A DNA stretch of 7,431 bases from DATMXS01 sp050260275 (GCA_050260275.1 JBLNBX010000208.1:1-7431), one strand, 5' to 3'; positions 1 through 7,057 are shown, counted from the first letter of the stretch. Notes: generated by a model not told the origin, from the sequence alone. Numbers and translations are program-made.

Positions 1-1146
1 ATCCACTCGCTGTTCAGCGGGAGCGCCCGGGGAGGCATCCGGATTGCGCCGGACGTTTCGGCCGGGGAACTGCGGGAGCTCGCCGAGGATATGACGCTCA
101 AGTTCGGCTTCCTCGGATTGCCGCAGGGCGGTGCGAAGGCCGGAATTCGAGCCGATGCCGACGCGCCCGAAGAGGTCCGGTTCGACCACCTCAAAGCGTT
201 CGGACGGGCGCTTCTGCCACTGCTGAGAACGAAGATCTACCTCCCCGGCGCTGACATGGGAACCACGACGCCCATGATCCGCCGCATGCTCGTGGAGCTC
301 GGCGTCCGCGTACCGGCGCGCGAGCTGAGAGGCACGCGGTCGGGCTACTTCACAGCGATGACCGCGATGGCAAGCGTCCGGCACGCCGCTCCGTTCGCTG
401 GCGTCACGCTTGAAGGAGGCGCGGCGGCCGTTGAGGGTTTCGGCAAGGTGGGCGCCCCGCTGGCGCAGATGCTAGTAGCGGCCGGCGTGAAGGTCGTGGC
501 GGTTTCGACGTCCTTCGGCGCGATTTACGATGCGCGGGGAATCGATGTCGAGGATGCCAGCCGGGCGGCCCGGGCCGAGGGCAGCCGGTTCGTGCTGAAT
601 TACGCGAAAGCGGAGCGCCTTCCCCGCGAACAGCTCTTCGAAGTCCCTGCCGATATCCTGTGCCCCTGCGCGCGGCCCGATGCGATCTCGCCTGCTACGG
701 CGGCCGCGATCCACGCCCGGCTCGTCGTGCCCGGCGCGAACCATCCTTACGAAGTGGAAACGGAGCGCCTGCTGCACGCGCGGGGCGTTCTGTGCGTGCC
801 GGACTTCGTGTCCAACTGCGGAGGCGTTCTGGGCGAGACGCTCGCGTTCGCGGGCTGGCGCGATCCGGAGATCGAGGAGTACACCTACCGCCGCCTGGGC
901 GCAGCAATTGACGCGCTCCTTCGCGAATCGCGGGCACGCGGCATCGCGCCATCGGACATCGCCACGCCGCTCTGCCTGAAACGCTTCGCCGAGGATGCCG
1001 CGGCTGCGGAGCGCGGCGGTCTGGCCGCAGCCGCGCGCGGCGTGGTGCTGAGGCTGTACCAGGAGGGGCTGGTGCCGGCCGCGCCCGTGCGTATATTCTC
1101 CAGACGGTATTTCGAAACCCAGGTGCTGCGGCCGTTCGAGTTCTGA
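1..1146 (+). CDS. Glu/Leu/Phe/Val dehydrogenase family protein, 5'-truncated by window edge
   Basis: Cytosolic NAD(P)-dependent amino-acid dehydrogenase family (reversible oxidative deamination of an amino acid to a 2-oxo acid). The frame is open from base 1, and residues upstream of the first Met (position 91) already match the family (RGGIR then PDVS), so the Met at 91 is internal and roughly 30-40 N-terminal residues are missing. In the visible 381 residues: substrate-carboxylate Lys34 in MTLK; active-site segment LPQGGAKAGI with catalytic Lys46; catalytic Asp85 in PGADMGT; dinucleotide-binding GFGKVG at 146-151; then DILCPCA, VPGANHP and VPDFVSNCGGV, all standard for the C-terminal Rossmann domain. 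The family's side-chain pocket Lys is Arg10 here, and the usual Ser after NxGGV is Glu279, so glutamate specificity is doubtful. It is convergent with the methyltransferase gene, 8 bases apart. Family assignment is secure; substrate and cofactor are not. Confidence 0.93.
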   Translation: MHSLFSGSARGGIRIAPDVSAGELRELAEDMTLKFGFLGLPQGGAKAGIRADADAPEEVRFDHLKAFGRALLPLLRTKIYLPGADMGTTTPMIRRMLVELGVRVPARELRGTRSGYFTAMTAMASVRHAAPFAGVTLEGGAAAVEGFGKVGAPLAQMLVAAGVKVVAVSTSFGAIYDARGIDVEDASRAARAEGSRFVLNYAKAERLPREQLFEVPADILCPCARPDAISPATAAAIHARLVVPGANHPYEVETERLLHARGVLCVPDFVSNCGGVLGETLAFAGWRDPEIEEYTYRRLGAAIDALLRESRARGIAPSDIATPLCLKRFAEDAAAAERGGLAAAARGVVLRLYQEGLVPAAPVRIFSRRYFETQVLRPFEF

Positions 1147-1154
1147 AAGCCGCC

Positions 1155-1991
1155 TCACGCGCGGCGCACGGCACATACGGCTACGAAGTGACCTGTGCGC
1201 TCGGCAACTGGCGAGGGCCGCAGCCGCTCGAAGCCGCGCAGCGCGGCTGCAAGAAGGCGCGCTCGCGCTCCTGCCGCGTTGCTTCCGCACAGGCGCGCCA
1301 GGGGAATCGCCAGTACGCGCGGGCAGTGCATCAGCGTGGTTTTCTGGTTCACCTCGTACCCGCAGTCTTCGAGCAGCGCGCACAGGTCACTCAGGCTCAG
1401 CGTCTTGCCAACGAAGTATGGCACCAGCCCCGTCCGTGTCCGAACCGGGTGCGGCAGCGCGTTGCGCGCCGCGACGGCCCAGTTCCGGGGGTTGTCGAGC
1501 GTGATCAGCAGCCGCCCGCCGGGCCGAAGCACCCGGTGAATCTCCTGTATCGATCGCCGGATGTCGCTCTCGGAATCGAAGTGATCGAGCGTCGATATCG
1601 AGACCACCGCGTCCAGGCTCCCGTCGGGGAACGGCAGCCGCCGGACGTCCGCGCATGCAGCCGCGACGCCGCCGCCCCGCGCGGCCTCGTACGCGATGGC
1701 GGCAGACACATCGATGCCCAAAACGCGGCCGCACTTTTTGGACAGCAGGCTGCAGACGCCCTCACCCACTGCTTCCTCGAACAGGTCGGTCTTCAGAATT
1801 AGGCCTGTCGCGCCCGCTCTAAGGCACTCCAGAAGCCACTCCGAGTGCAGGCGATCGCAGAAACGGCGCCAAACCGGATTGCTGCGGTACGGCTCGAGCG
1901 AGGCGCCGAATTCCCGCCAACCGTTCGCAGCCGGGCCGCCGCCGCTTGCGTCCCGCGCTGCACAGGCTGCGCCCGGTTCCACTCCGCTCAC
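1155..1991 (-). CDS. class I SAM-dependent methyltransferase (Methyltransf_11-like)
   Basis: Predicted cytosolic SAM-dependent methyltransferase of 278 residues; acceptor unknown. Seen: GIDVS (92-96) is the acidic end of strand 2, DVRRLPF (115-121) the adenine-contact segment, LDAVVSISTLDHF (126-138) motif II, and LRPGGRLLITLDNP (155-168) the post-motif III hallmark of the family. Motif I, normally a DxGxGxG loop, reads LILKTDLFEEAVGEG (64-78), which is non-canonical but sits in the right place. The first ~30 residues are Ala/Gly-rich and probably a disordered leader. The GTG start is supported by AGGGAG eight bases upstream, overlapping the stop of the preceding ligase gene. It is the last gene of the three-gene minus-strand unit. 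By context it may methylate a sugar, lipid or acyl intermediate made with the two ligases; this is inference. Confidence 0.88.
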   Translation of the reverse strand: MSGVEPGAACAARDASGGGPAANGWREFGASLEPYRSNPVWRRFCDRLHSEWLLECLRAGATGLILKTDLFEEAVGEGVCSLLSKKCGRVLGIDVSAAIAYEAARGGGVAAACADVRRLPFPDGSLDAVVSISTLDHFDSESDIRRSIQEIHRVLRPGGRLLITLDNPRNWAVAARNALPHPVRTRTGLVPYFVGKTLSLSDLCALLEDCGYEVNQKTTLMHCPRVLAIPLARLCGSNAAGARARLLAAALRGFERLRPSPVAERTGHFVAVCAVRRA

Positions 1992-1999
1992 TACAAATG

Positions 2000-2005
2000 C
2001 TCCCT
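2000..2005 (-). promoter_or_regulatory. ribosome binding site of the methyltransferase gene
   Basis: AGGGAG on the minus strand with an 8-base spacer to the GTG at 1991. It decides the GTG start and overlaps the TAG stop (2006-2004) of the upstream ligase, so the two genes are probably translationally coupled. Confidence 0.6.
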
Positions 2006-3277
2006 ACAATGCTCCGGCGTCATCCTCAGCGCCGCCGCTCCGTTCGACCAGCGGGAATTTCCCCGGCGCCTGCGCGGGAATATCGTCCACGAACTGCACC
2101 TCGGCCAGGAGCAGTTCGCCGAAGATGGCACGGCATTTGTCCGCGATCCGGCTGCGTATCCGCTCGCGCTCCGCTCCGGCGCCCGCGACGAGCAGCCAGC
2201 GCACCCGCCCATGCCCCCGGCGAGAACGCGCACCCTCAACGCGCCCTGGACGTCTTCGTCGAAGCGTCCGAGAAATGCGGCAACGGGCACGGTCCTGCCG
2301 TCCGCGAGTTCGATGACCTCGGATTTCCTGCCCTCGAACGCGACGATGCGCGCGAAATTCCGCCCGCCTTCGCACTTTTCCCGCGAGATGGCTCCCAGAT
2401 CGCCGATCCTGTAGTTCAGCAGAACCGTGGCGGGGTTATATAGACATGAGATGACGATCTCGCCTGTCGTCCCGTCCGGGACTTCCTGTCCGGCCGCATC
2501 CACAACCCGCGCGTCCATAAGGTCCTCATTGATGTGGAAGCCGCGGCCCAACTCGCACTCGAAACCTATCCGGCCAACCTCGGTGGTGGCATAAGCGGAG
2601 TAAGTCTTGCAGCCGTACGCTTTCTCGATGCGTTCGCGACAACCCGGCGCAGGCATGTCGCCGCCGTAATACCACACAGATGGCAGATGCGGCCGAACGC
2701 GCTCGAGCGCATCCACGAGCGTGCTGAAGGGCAGGCTGGCGTCGTGCCACTCGCGCCGCGCCCACAGCCTGGACTGGATAGTCCTGGCGTTCACGAAACT
2801 CTGTTGCGTGTGGACGGACGATGTCTCCGGGACGATCGCCAGCCGCGTGTGGCCGGGCCGCAACCGCGCCAGGCGCGTCCACACGGCGCGGTCCCTCTCA
2901 AGAAGCGCCATGCGACGCAGAGCCGATTCCGGATCCCAACAAGTGCGCCCGCCCAGCGTGCTGCTCAACATCACGCACTTTTCCGGCGGGTGTAGCCTCG
3001 ATTGAAACGCGCTCTGGGCATAGCGCACGTCGGCTTTGGAGATCACAGGAAGCTTGCGGAGACCGTCCGCGTCGCGAATGTCGTCCAGCGTGAGCGACAG
3101 GCCGCGCATCACGTCGCGGTAATAGGAAACGTGCTCGTAAGCGTACTTGACGATGGAGCGCACCCGCCGCGTCTGTATTTCCCGGATCCTGTCCGGCGAA
3201 TAGAAGGGGACGCGCCGCTCCCGCATGCAGTCGAAGAACAGCCGTCCTGTATGTATGGCGCGCGCGGCGGCGTTCAC
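2004..3277 (-). CDS. divergent PaaK/CapK-type adenylate-forming ligase, frame disrupted near 2214
   Basis: Second PaaK/CapK-like (phenylacetate-CoA ligase family) protein, a paralogue of its upstream neighbour. Both begin with RRVRxI...AY.HV.(Y/F)Y and share FEC...G.H.N.DL, TGE(V/I)(I)VS, ATVLLNYR.GDL and a C-terminal GK Lys. The start is GTG at 3277, overlapping the upstream stop as GTGA, with GGGGAG nine bases before it; the open frame reaching 3841 is only the upstream gene's shadow. After Gly355 the family match jumps to the -1 frame, at or near a run of five C (2214-2218 on the plus strand). That frame gives 69 more residues with VQFVDDIP and APGKFPLV, ending at 2004. Adding one base restores a 424-residue protein that aligns without gaps to the neighbour's C-terminal domain. 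Unrepaired, the original frame runs to 1991 with a non-homologous tail. The P-loop reads SSTLGGRTC (105-113) instead of TSGSSGAP, and the hinge is GRKSE instead of GRVDE, so catalysis is doubtful. It could be a sequencing error, a young pseudogene, or a slippage site. Confidence 0.8.
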
Positions 3278-4644
3278 GGCCTTACGCTCCCCGGCGCGTC
3301 CGGCAACTGCTCCGGGCGGCGATACGCAATCACGACCGGTGTCTTGCCGTTCGCGTTCCGGCGAATCTCGCTCACGAGAGCGACCTCCACATGCAGCGTT
3401 TCTGCAAACTCCTCTTCGATGCCCCGTTGCACCCGCCGGCGCAGATCTTCGCCTCCGGCTCCGGGAGCCGGAACCACATCGAGCGCGACCGAGTAGTCTT
3501 TCCTCTGCCTCACCTGATACCGGGCGATCCCCTCGATGCCGTTCATCACCTCGCGGAAGCGGATCGGGTGAATGAACTCGCCGCTTGCGGTTTCGATTAT
3601 CTCGTCCACCCTGCCCACCGGATACGAGATGCGCGGCAGAGTCCGGCCGCACGCACACGCCGTCTCGAGGGGGGCCGCGAGATCGCCCAGGCGGTAGTTG
3701 AGCAGCACCGTGGCGCGGTTCACGAGATTCGATACGATCACCTCGCCCGTCTCTCCCGGAGCAGCCTCGCGCCCGCCGGGCGTCAGGATACGCACCGGGT
3801 AGAGGTCCGCATTCACGTGCAGACCGCCGCGCTCCCCGCACTCGAAAGCTATCTTCAGCGCCTCCACTGCTCCGTAAACCGTAAACACAGGAACGCCGTT
3901 ATCTCCTTCCAGCCAGCGCCTGGTTTCCTTCGAGAGCTGATCGGAGGTGTAGAGCACCGCCTTCGGCTTGTGCCATCTCGCGCCCGTACGGCGTACGTGA
4001 GCTGCCAGCATCTCGATCGAGGATCCGTAGGCGTACAGCAGATCGGGCTCGAATTGGTTGATCGCGGCCAGGTTGTGTTCGGCGGAATCCGAAAGCAGCA
4101 GGTACTGGCGCCGGATGCGCATGCCGCGAGGGAAGTACGCGCGAGTCTGGCAGAACTGTTGGATCAGGCGCTGGCTGGAGTTCACCGGAGCGACGATCAC
4201 GGTCTCGCGGTGGCCGCTCCAGCGGCCAAGCACCGGCACCATCATCTTCCGCTCCCTCTCGCCATGCGCGGCGTTCTGGAAAAGCGCTGCGGCGTCGTGA
4301 TAGAGCGTCACCGGCGCTCCGCTGCTTCCAGATGTGTGCAGCCGGACGCAGTCCGAGTCGTTGAAAGCGCGGCTTCGAAAGTACTCAGGATCGCGCTGCA
4401 GATCGGATTTTTCGACTATGGGGAGCCTGGCCAGATCCTCTGCGCTCCTGAAATCCTCTGGCCGCAACCCGAGGCGGCGCATCGCATCGGTGTAGAACGG
4501 AACGTGCCTGTATGCGTGCGCGATGATGCGGCGCACTCTCCGCGACTGTTCCCGGCGGATGTCCTCCAGAGGGCGAAAAGGCAGGTTTTTTTGTCCGGCG
4601 ATCTGCCGCAACAGGTAGACGCTCCAGAACAGCCGCCTCAGCAC
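3274..4644 (-). CDS. PaaK/CapK-type adenylate-forming ligase (phenylacetate-CoA ligase family)
   Basis: Predicted cytosolic enzyme that activates a carboxylic acid with ATP to an acyl-adenylate, usually followed by transfer to CoA or another thiol/acceptor. Numbering from the GTG at 4644 (456 residues): P-loop TSGSSGAP (104-111), YGAVE (257-261) aromatic/Glu motif, NYRLGDL (316-322), CACGR just after it, hinge GRVDE (344-348), and a C-terminal catalytic Lys434 in NANGK. All core motifs are present, so it is probably active. The frame stays open up to a GTG at 4791 (505 residues), but the extra 49 residues are Arg-rich and unlike the family, and that stretch holds a terminator and promoter-like boxes. 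The 4644 GTG has GGAG seven bases upstream and lines up with the paralogue's start. First gene of the unit; its TGA overlaps the next gene's GTG. Substrate unknown; CapK relatives occur in capsule loci. Confidence 0.87.
   Translation of the reverse strand: MLRRLFWSVYLLRQIAGQKNLPFRPLEDIRREQSRRVRRIIAHAYRHVPFYTDAMRRLGLRPEDFRSAEDLARLPIVEKSDLQRDPEYFRSRAFNDSDCVRLHTSGSSGAPVTLYHDAAALFQNAAHGERERKMMVPVLGRWSGHRETVIVAPVNSSQRLIQQFCQTRAYFPRGMRIRRQYLLLSDSAEHNLAAINQFEPDLLYAYGSSIEMLAAHVRRTGARWHKPKAVLYTSDQLSKETRRWLEGDNGVPVFTVYGAVEALKIAFECGERGGLHVNADLYPVRILTPGGREAAPGETGEVIVSNLVNRATVLLNYRLGDLAAPLETACACGRTLPRISYPVGRVDEIIETASGEFIHPIRFREVMNGIEGIARYQVRQRKDYSVALDVVPAPGAGGEDLRRRVQRGIEEEFAETLHVEVALVSEIRRNANGKTPVVIAYRRPEQLPDAPGSVRP
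3287..3292 (-). promoter_or_regulatory. ribosome binding site of the second ligase gene
   Basis: GGGGAG on the minus strand, nine bases before the GTG at 3277, lying inside the end of the upstream ligase gene. Together with the GTGA stop/start overlap it fixes the start and implies translational coupling. Confidence 0.6.
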
Positions 4645-4651
4645 AGGCGCG

Positions 4652-4655
4652 CTCC
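4652..4655 (-). promoter_or_regulatory. ribosome binding site of the first ligase gene
   Basis: GGAG on the minus strand with a 7-base spacer to the GTG at 4644. It is short, but it is the best Shine-Dalgarno match near a start that agrees with the family length, and it supports 4644 over 4791. Confidence 0.45.
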
Positions 4656-4703
4656 GATTGCCGGCACAAATGGATCGGGTCCAGCGCCGAACGCCATCAC
4701 GCC

Positions 4704-4731
4704 ATTGTATAGTCCGCTCGCGCGCACAAAA
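4704..4731 (-). promoter_or_regulatory. possible promoter of the ligase-ligase-methyltransferase unit
   Basis: On the minus strand a TACAAT box (4709-4704, 5 of 6 to the -10 consensus) follows a poor TTTTGT -35 box (4731-4726) after 16 bases. It lies just past the putative terminator of the esterase gene and about 60 bases before the ligase start at 4644. The -10 match is decent, but the -35 is weak and overlaps the terminator T-tract, so this is tentative. Confidence 0.35.
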
Positions 4732-4756
4732 CGAACGGGCGCCGCCCAGGCGGCGC
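4726..4756 (-). terminator. probable intrinsic terminator of the sialate O-acetylesterase gene
   Basis: Perfect inverted repeat GCGCCGCC/GGCGGCGC (4739-4756), read on the minus strand as a GC-only stem with a short loop, followed by CCGTTCGTTTTGT. It begins 54 bases after the esterase stop codon. The T-tract is interrupted, which lowers confidence. Confidence 0.55.
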
Positions 4757-4809
4757 TGGCGCGTCTCATCCCTCGCGGGCGCGCATCTCACGCGCGCGGG
4801 CCGGACTTT

Positions 4810-6789
4810 CTAGTATGGCCTCCGTCCTTCGGTGATGCCGGGCCAGTTGTCTGTGCGGAAAGGCACTGCGGGCAGGCCTGCTCCGTTGTACAGGGTCGCC
4901 GGCGGATTCGACTGCCAGGCATACCGGGCTTCCAGAGGCTCGGGCACCTCGGGCGATGACACGACGACCGTGTCGCCCTCGATTCGCGCCTCCGCCCAAT
5001 GCCATTTGCGGTCTTTTCCGGCGACGGCAAACTGCTCCAGCTTGCCGCCTTTCGCGACCAGGCCGCCATCGGTGTTCGTGAAATGCAGGCGCAGCGCTCC
5101 GGGCAGTCGCTCCGCCCGGACGAACGTAGGTCCGGCGAAGACCACCTTTTCGCCGTAGTATCCGGCGAGCGCGCAGCGCGCCAGCCGATCGCCGACGGGG
5201 AGCTTCTCCCGCGGATGTATGTTGTCTGCCTCGCCCGTGTCTATCGTCACGGCCAGGCAGGTATTGGGAACCGACGCGACGGTGAGCGCCTGCGCCTCGC
5301 GCAGCTCGGTCCACTCGTCGCCGTCGACGGGTGTATCGCGCCGCTGCTTGAAAGCGGGCAAGCCTGCTATGTAGAACGGGAAATCCCCCTGTCCGAAGAG
5401 CTTTCGCCAGTCCGCTATCATCGCGGGCAGCAGTCTCCTGTACTGGAACGCACGCTCGGAGTTGGCCTCGCCCTGATACCAGAGAGCGCCCGCGATCGCC
5501 AGCGGCGCAATCGGCTTCAGCATTCCTTCGTACAGCACGGTGGGCATGATGGGCCAGTTCTCGAATGTCAGCGGCATCGGGTGCGGCGGGCGGGCATCCA
5601 CGCTGATGCGGCCTTTCCACGCTCCCGCGAGTGGAATCTCCGTTTTGTCTCCCAGCACGAGCCGCAGTTGCTCGGGCTTCGCGCGGAAACCGCCGTTCTC
5701 TCTCACCTTGAATACGCGCACGGTCACAGTGTTCCGGCCGGGCTTGAGGACGCCATTCCGGATGCGGTACATGCGAGGGTTCTCGACCCACGCGCTGCCC
5801 CCCACGAACTGACCGTTTATATAAACGGTGTCCATCCTTTCCACCACGCCCAGGAAGATCATGGCGGGCCCGGACGGCAGCGGGTCGGGCAGCGTGATCT
5901 CCTTTCTGAACCAGGCGACTGCGGGTGTCTTCGGAACGCCCAGCTCGGCGAATCCGCCGGGAATCTTGACGTCTTTCCAGCCCGAGTCGTCAAGCTGCGG
6001 ATCAGCCCACGTCGTGCCCTTGATGCCGATGTCGTATTGGTCGTACCAGTGCATGACGTAGTTGCCGTACTCGGGCGCGCCCGCGGCGGCCAGGCGCTTC
6101 ACCTCGGCGAGCGGAACGTCGAAATCGCCCAACTTACTCAGCGCTTCCGCGCTCGTCCACGTCTCGGCCGCCGTTCCGCCGACGGCGGCTTGCACCAGGC
6201 CGATGGGCACCTTCACCTTTTCGCGCACCGAGCGCGCAAAAAAGTAAGCCACTGCCGACAGCCCCTGCCGCGCAGTCTCCGGCGAAACGACTTTCCAGGA
6301 ACCCTGCGGAACATCGGCGCTCCCGTAGGAGACGTGCTCTGCCACGTTGAAGAAGCGTATCTCGGGGTGATTGGCGGCCTTTACCTCCTCGGCGCCGTTG
6401 AGCGCCCCGGCGAGCGGGAACTGCATGTTTGATTGTCCGCTGCACAACCACACGTCGCCCACGAGGACGTTAGTAAACTGCACCGTCTCGCGGCCGCTGA
6501 TCTTCACCGTATAGGGGCCGCCAACGGCCGGAGGCTCGAGCTTCACCTCCCAGCGGCCGTCCTGCCCCGCGACGGCGGAGGCGCTCTTCCCCGCGACCTC
6601 GACGGTAACCCTGTCACCGGGTTCGGACCACCCCCAGAAAGTATTAGCTTTTCCGCGCTGCAGCACCATGTTGTCGCCGAAAATCGTGCTGACGAACGGA
6701 CGCGACTTACCGCGTTCCGCCTGCTGCTGCTGCGCGCAACCCGCCGGCAGCAGTGCTGCCGCGATCGCGAGAGTAAGTAAGTGTCTCAT
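4810..6789 (-). CDS. exported sialate O-acetylesterase family protein (SASA/DUF303)
   Basis: Predicted SGNH-type esterase that removes O-acetyl groups from sialic acid or other acetylated sugars outside the cytoplasm; 659 residues, the usual size for bacterial members. The N-terminus is a signal peptide (Arg2-His3, hydrophobic 4-14) ending LLPAGC, with Cys18 as possible lipidation site; Pro at -3 makes the lipobox imperfect, so plain secretion is possible. A run of four Gln follows (four CAG codons). Residues ~35-105 match the family's N-terminal beta domain (DNMVLQRG). Nucleophile Ser120 is in GQSNMQFPL, WYQGEAN spans 437-443, and the catalytic Asp/His lie in TGEADNIHP (Asp522, His525). Residues ~255-395 form an inserted beta-sandwich resembling the glycosidase family 2 sugar-binding fold (WFRKE, VYINGQFVG, LKPGRNTVTVRV). 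ATG at 6789 is preceded by CAGGTG about 8 bases away. It is divergent from hyi. Actual substrate may be acetylated plant or microbial glycan rather than sialic acid. Confidence 0.92.
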   Translation of the reverse strand: MRHLLTLAIAAALLPAGCAQQQQAERGKSRPFVSTIFGDNMVLQRGKANTFWGWSEPGDRVTVEVAGKSASAVAGQDGRWEVKLEPPAVGGPYTVKISGRETVQFTNVLVGDVWLCSGQSNMQFPLAGALNGAEEVKAANHPEIRFFNVAEHVSYGSADVPQGSWKVVSPETARQGLSAVAYFFARSVREKVKVPIGLVQAAVGGTAAETWTSAEALSKLGDFDVPLAEVKRLAAAGAPEYGNYVMHWYDQYDIGIKGTTWADPQLDDSGWKDVKIPGGFAELGVPKTPAVAWFRKEITLPDPLPSGPAMIFLGVVERMDTVYINGQFVGGSAWVENPRMYRIRNGVLKPGRNTVTVRVFKVRENGGFRAKPEQLRLVLGDKTEIPLAGAWKGRISVDARPPHPMPLTFENWPIMPTVLYEGMLKPIAPLAIAGALWYQGEANSERAFQYRRLLPAMIADWRKLFGQGDFPFYIAGLPAFKQRRDTPVDGDEWTELREAQALTVASVPNTCLAVTIDTGEADNIHPREKLPVGDRLARCALAGYYGEKVVFAGPTFVRAERLPGALRLHFTNTDGGLVAKGGKLEQFAVAGKDRKWHWAEARIEGDTVVVSSPEVPEPLEARYAWQSNPPATLYNGAGLPAVPFRTDNWPGITEGRRPY

Positions 6790-6826
6790 CGATTTACACC
6801 TGAGCCATATTCAATCACAACTGCGG

Positions 6827-6839
6827 CGCCGGACCGGCG
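6827..6839. repeat. 13-base perfect inverted repeat upstream of the esterase gene
   Basis: CGCCGG-A-CCGGCG, centred at 6833, 38 bases before the esterase start codon and in its probable leader or promoter. It could be an operator half-site pair or simply a GC-rich chance palindrome. The rest of the divergent 268-base intergenic region (6790-7057) shows only the hyi promoter and its ribosome binding site. Confidence 0.3.
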
Positions 6840-6983
6840 GCGCGGGCGAACAAGCGGGCGCGGCCTTTTCGCGCATGCACGCCCGGGAAGCGATCGTCAA
6901 TGCGCGCCCGGTTGAACGTGCCAGCGCGCCGATTGGAACCGCGCGACAATGGCGAAGACACAAGCCGCGCGCCCTCCCACGCG

Positions 6984-7013
6984 TTGACACTGCCGCGAAC
7001 CGGCCCCTATAAT
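6984..7013 (+). promoter_or_regulatory. consensus sigma-70 promoter of hyi
   Basis: TTGACA at 6984-6989 and TATAAT at 7008-7013 with an 18-base spacer: both hexamers match the consensus exactly. The expected transcription start is near 7020, leaving a leader of about 38 bases before the hyi ATG. The AT-rich -10 stands out in a very GC-rich surrounding. Confidence 0.82.
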
Positions 7014-7044
7014 TCTCTCGTTCAGCTCAGAGTGCCGCCGCACC

Positions 7045-7049
7045 AGGGG
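7045..7049 (+). promoter_or_regulatory. ribosome binding site of hyi
   Basis: AGGGG with an 8-base spacer to the ATG at 7058. It sits in an 8-base palindrome, GGGGCCCC (7046-7053), which could weakly occlude it in the mRNA. Confidence 0.6.
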
Positions 7050-7057
7050 CCCCAATT

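Noticed and set aside
1232..1248. 17-base perfect palindrome (AGCCGCGC-A-GCGCGGCT) considered as terminator of the dehydrogenase gene
   Set aside because: It is inside the coding region of the methyltransferase, 86 bases past the stop, and has no T-tract after it on either strand.
472..1383. 303-codon minus-strand open frame opposite the dehydrogenase gene
   Set aside because: Arg-rich shadow without homology signals, overlapping two real genes.
3278..3841. 188-residue N-terminal extension of the second ligase frame
   Set aside because: It lies entirely inside the upstream ligase gene in another frame, is Arg/Gly-rich, and the GTGA overlap with a good ribosome binding site gives a family-sized protein from 3277.
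3391..4959. 522-codon plus-strand open frame opposite the first ligase gene
   Set aside because: Low-complexity, His/Arg/Ala-rich translation with no recognisable motif; it mirrors the third-position GC bias of the real minus-strand gene and runs past that gene's end.
4999..6432. 477-codon plus-strand open frame opposite the esterase gene
   Set aside because: The opposite strand encodes a complete enzyme with catalytic motifs; this frame has none and is an antisense shadow.
6721..6732. (CTG)4 microsatellite in the esterase signal region
   Set aside because: Only four units, encoding Gln20-23 in frame; slippage would not change the frame, so a phase-variation role is not supported.
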